In this document: positions 63,922-64,000 of the stretch, piece after piece
Position numbering within the stretch: position 1 is the stretch's first letter
Layout of the letters: every line of letters starts with the position of its first letter
Origin: Megamerina dolium
Lineage: Eukaryota > Arthropoda > Insecta > Diptera > Megamerinidae
DNA: 64,000 nt
Direction: 5' to 3'
Assembly: GCA_963854835.1 (NCBI GenBank)
Contig: OY978528.1
Span: 11,998,242 to 12,062,241 of the forward strand
Position numbers and translations under genes: made by a program
Notes under the pieces: model-generated
The model's input: the letters and a program-made list of their open reading frames with translations, nothing else
Told to the model about the DNA's origin: nothing
The model's database searches: none

Positions 63922-63999
63922 TTAATTCGTATTCGTTCTGAATACGAATTTGATTTGTTTTACAATGTCGGCGTCGGCATACAGCTCATACATCTTCTG
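63922..63999 (-). CDS. Possible C-terminal end of a gene running off the window
   Basis: The minus strand opens at the window edge with a 25-codon frame that includes QKMYELYADADIVKQIKF and ends TAA at 63924-63922. The first 13 codons use more G and C than any neighbouring sequence and look coding. Alternatively a splice donor GTAAAA follows YADADI. I do not recognise the protein, and the frame is too short to be sure. Confidence 0.3.
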   Translation of the reverse strand, partial: QKMYELYADADIVKQIKFVFRTNTN

Positions 64000-64000
64000 G

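Overview
This window looks like nuclear DNA of a higher fly (Diptera, Brachycera). It is very AT-rich and has short introns of about 60 bp with GT/AG ends. The intergenic DNA is full of ATGTATGTACATA-type runs, and the proteins resemble Drosophila proteins closely. A tephritid fruit fly is my best guess from repeat style, but that is an inference.

The first 37 kb hold the genes. In order they are: a C2CD3-like centriole protein (+, from before 3136 to 10167, 5' end not found); mitochondrial ribosomal protein L21 (-, 10935-11603); the centriole WD40 protein Poc1 (+, 12150-13457); an Atox1-type copper chaperone (-, 14299-14694); an unrecognised lysine-rich protein (+, 15141-16386); mitochondrial ribosomal protein L2 (+, 23139-24148); the p97/Cdc48 cofactor Ufd1 (-, 24265-25415); and a PiT-family (SLC20) sodium-phosphate symporter (+, 34379-37175). 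I built splice models for all of them, and the reading phase closes in each. mRpL21/Poc1 and Atox1/unknown are divergent pairs. C2CD3/mRpL21 and mRpL2/Ufd1 are convergent pairs. Two centriole genes and two mitoribosome genes lie within about 21 kb.

Between the lysine-rich gene and mRpL2 sits a 5,852-bp Ty3/gypsy-type LTR retrotransposon (minus orientation). It has two 438-bp LTRs that differ at one base, a tRNA-Leu-type primer site, a polypurine tract and an ATAA target duplication. Its gag and pol carry three frameshifts and one in-frame stop. So it inserted recently but is broken as read.

From 37 kb to the end I find no confident gene. This stretch is noncoding DNA with layered mobile-element remains: two degenerate mariner transposases, an internally deleted mariner-like element, two MITE-like elements with clear terminal inverted repeats, and SINE copies. 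It also holds arrays of a roughly 150-bp repeat unit carrying a TGTATGGGAG motif, at three places, and several microsatellites. A pogo-like element and another SINE lie in the large C2CD3 intron. Three copies of one tRNA-derived SINE occur in the window. A short reading frame at the very end (minus strand) may be the edge of another gene.
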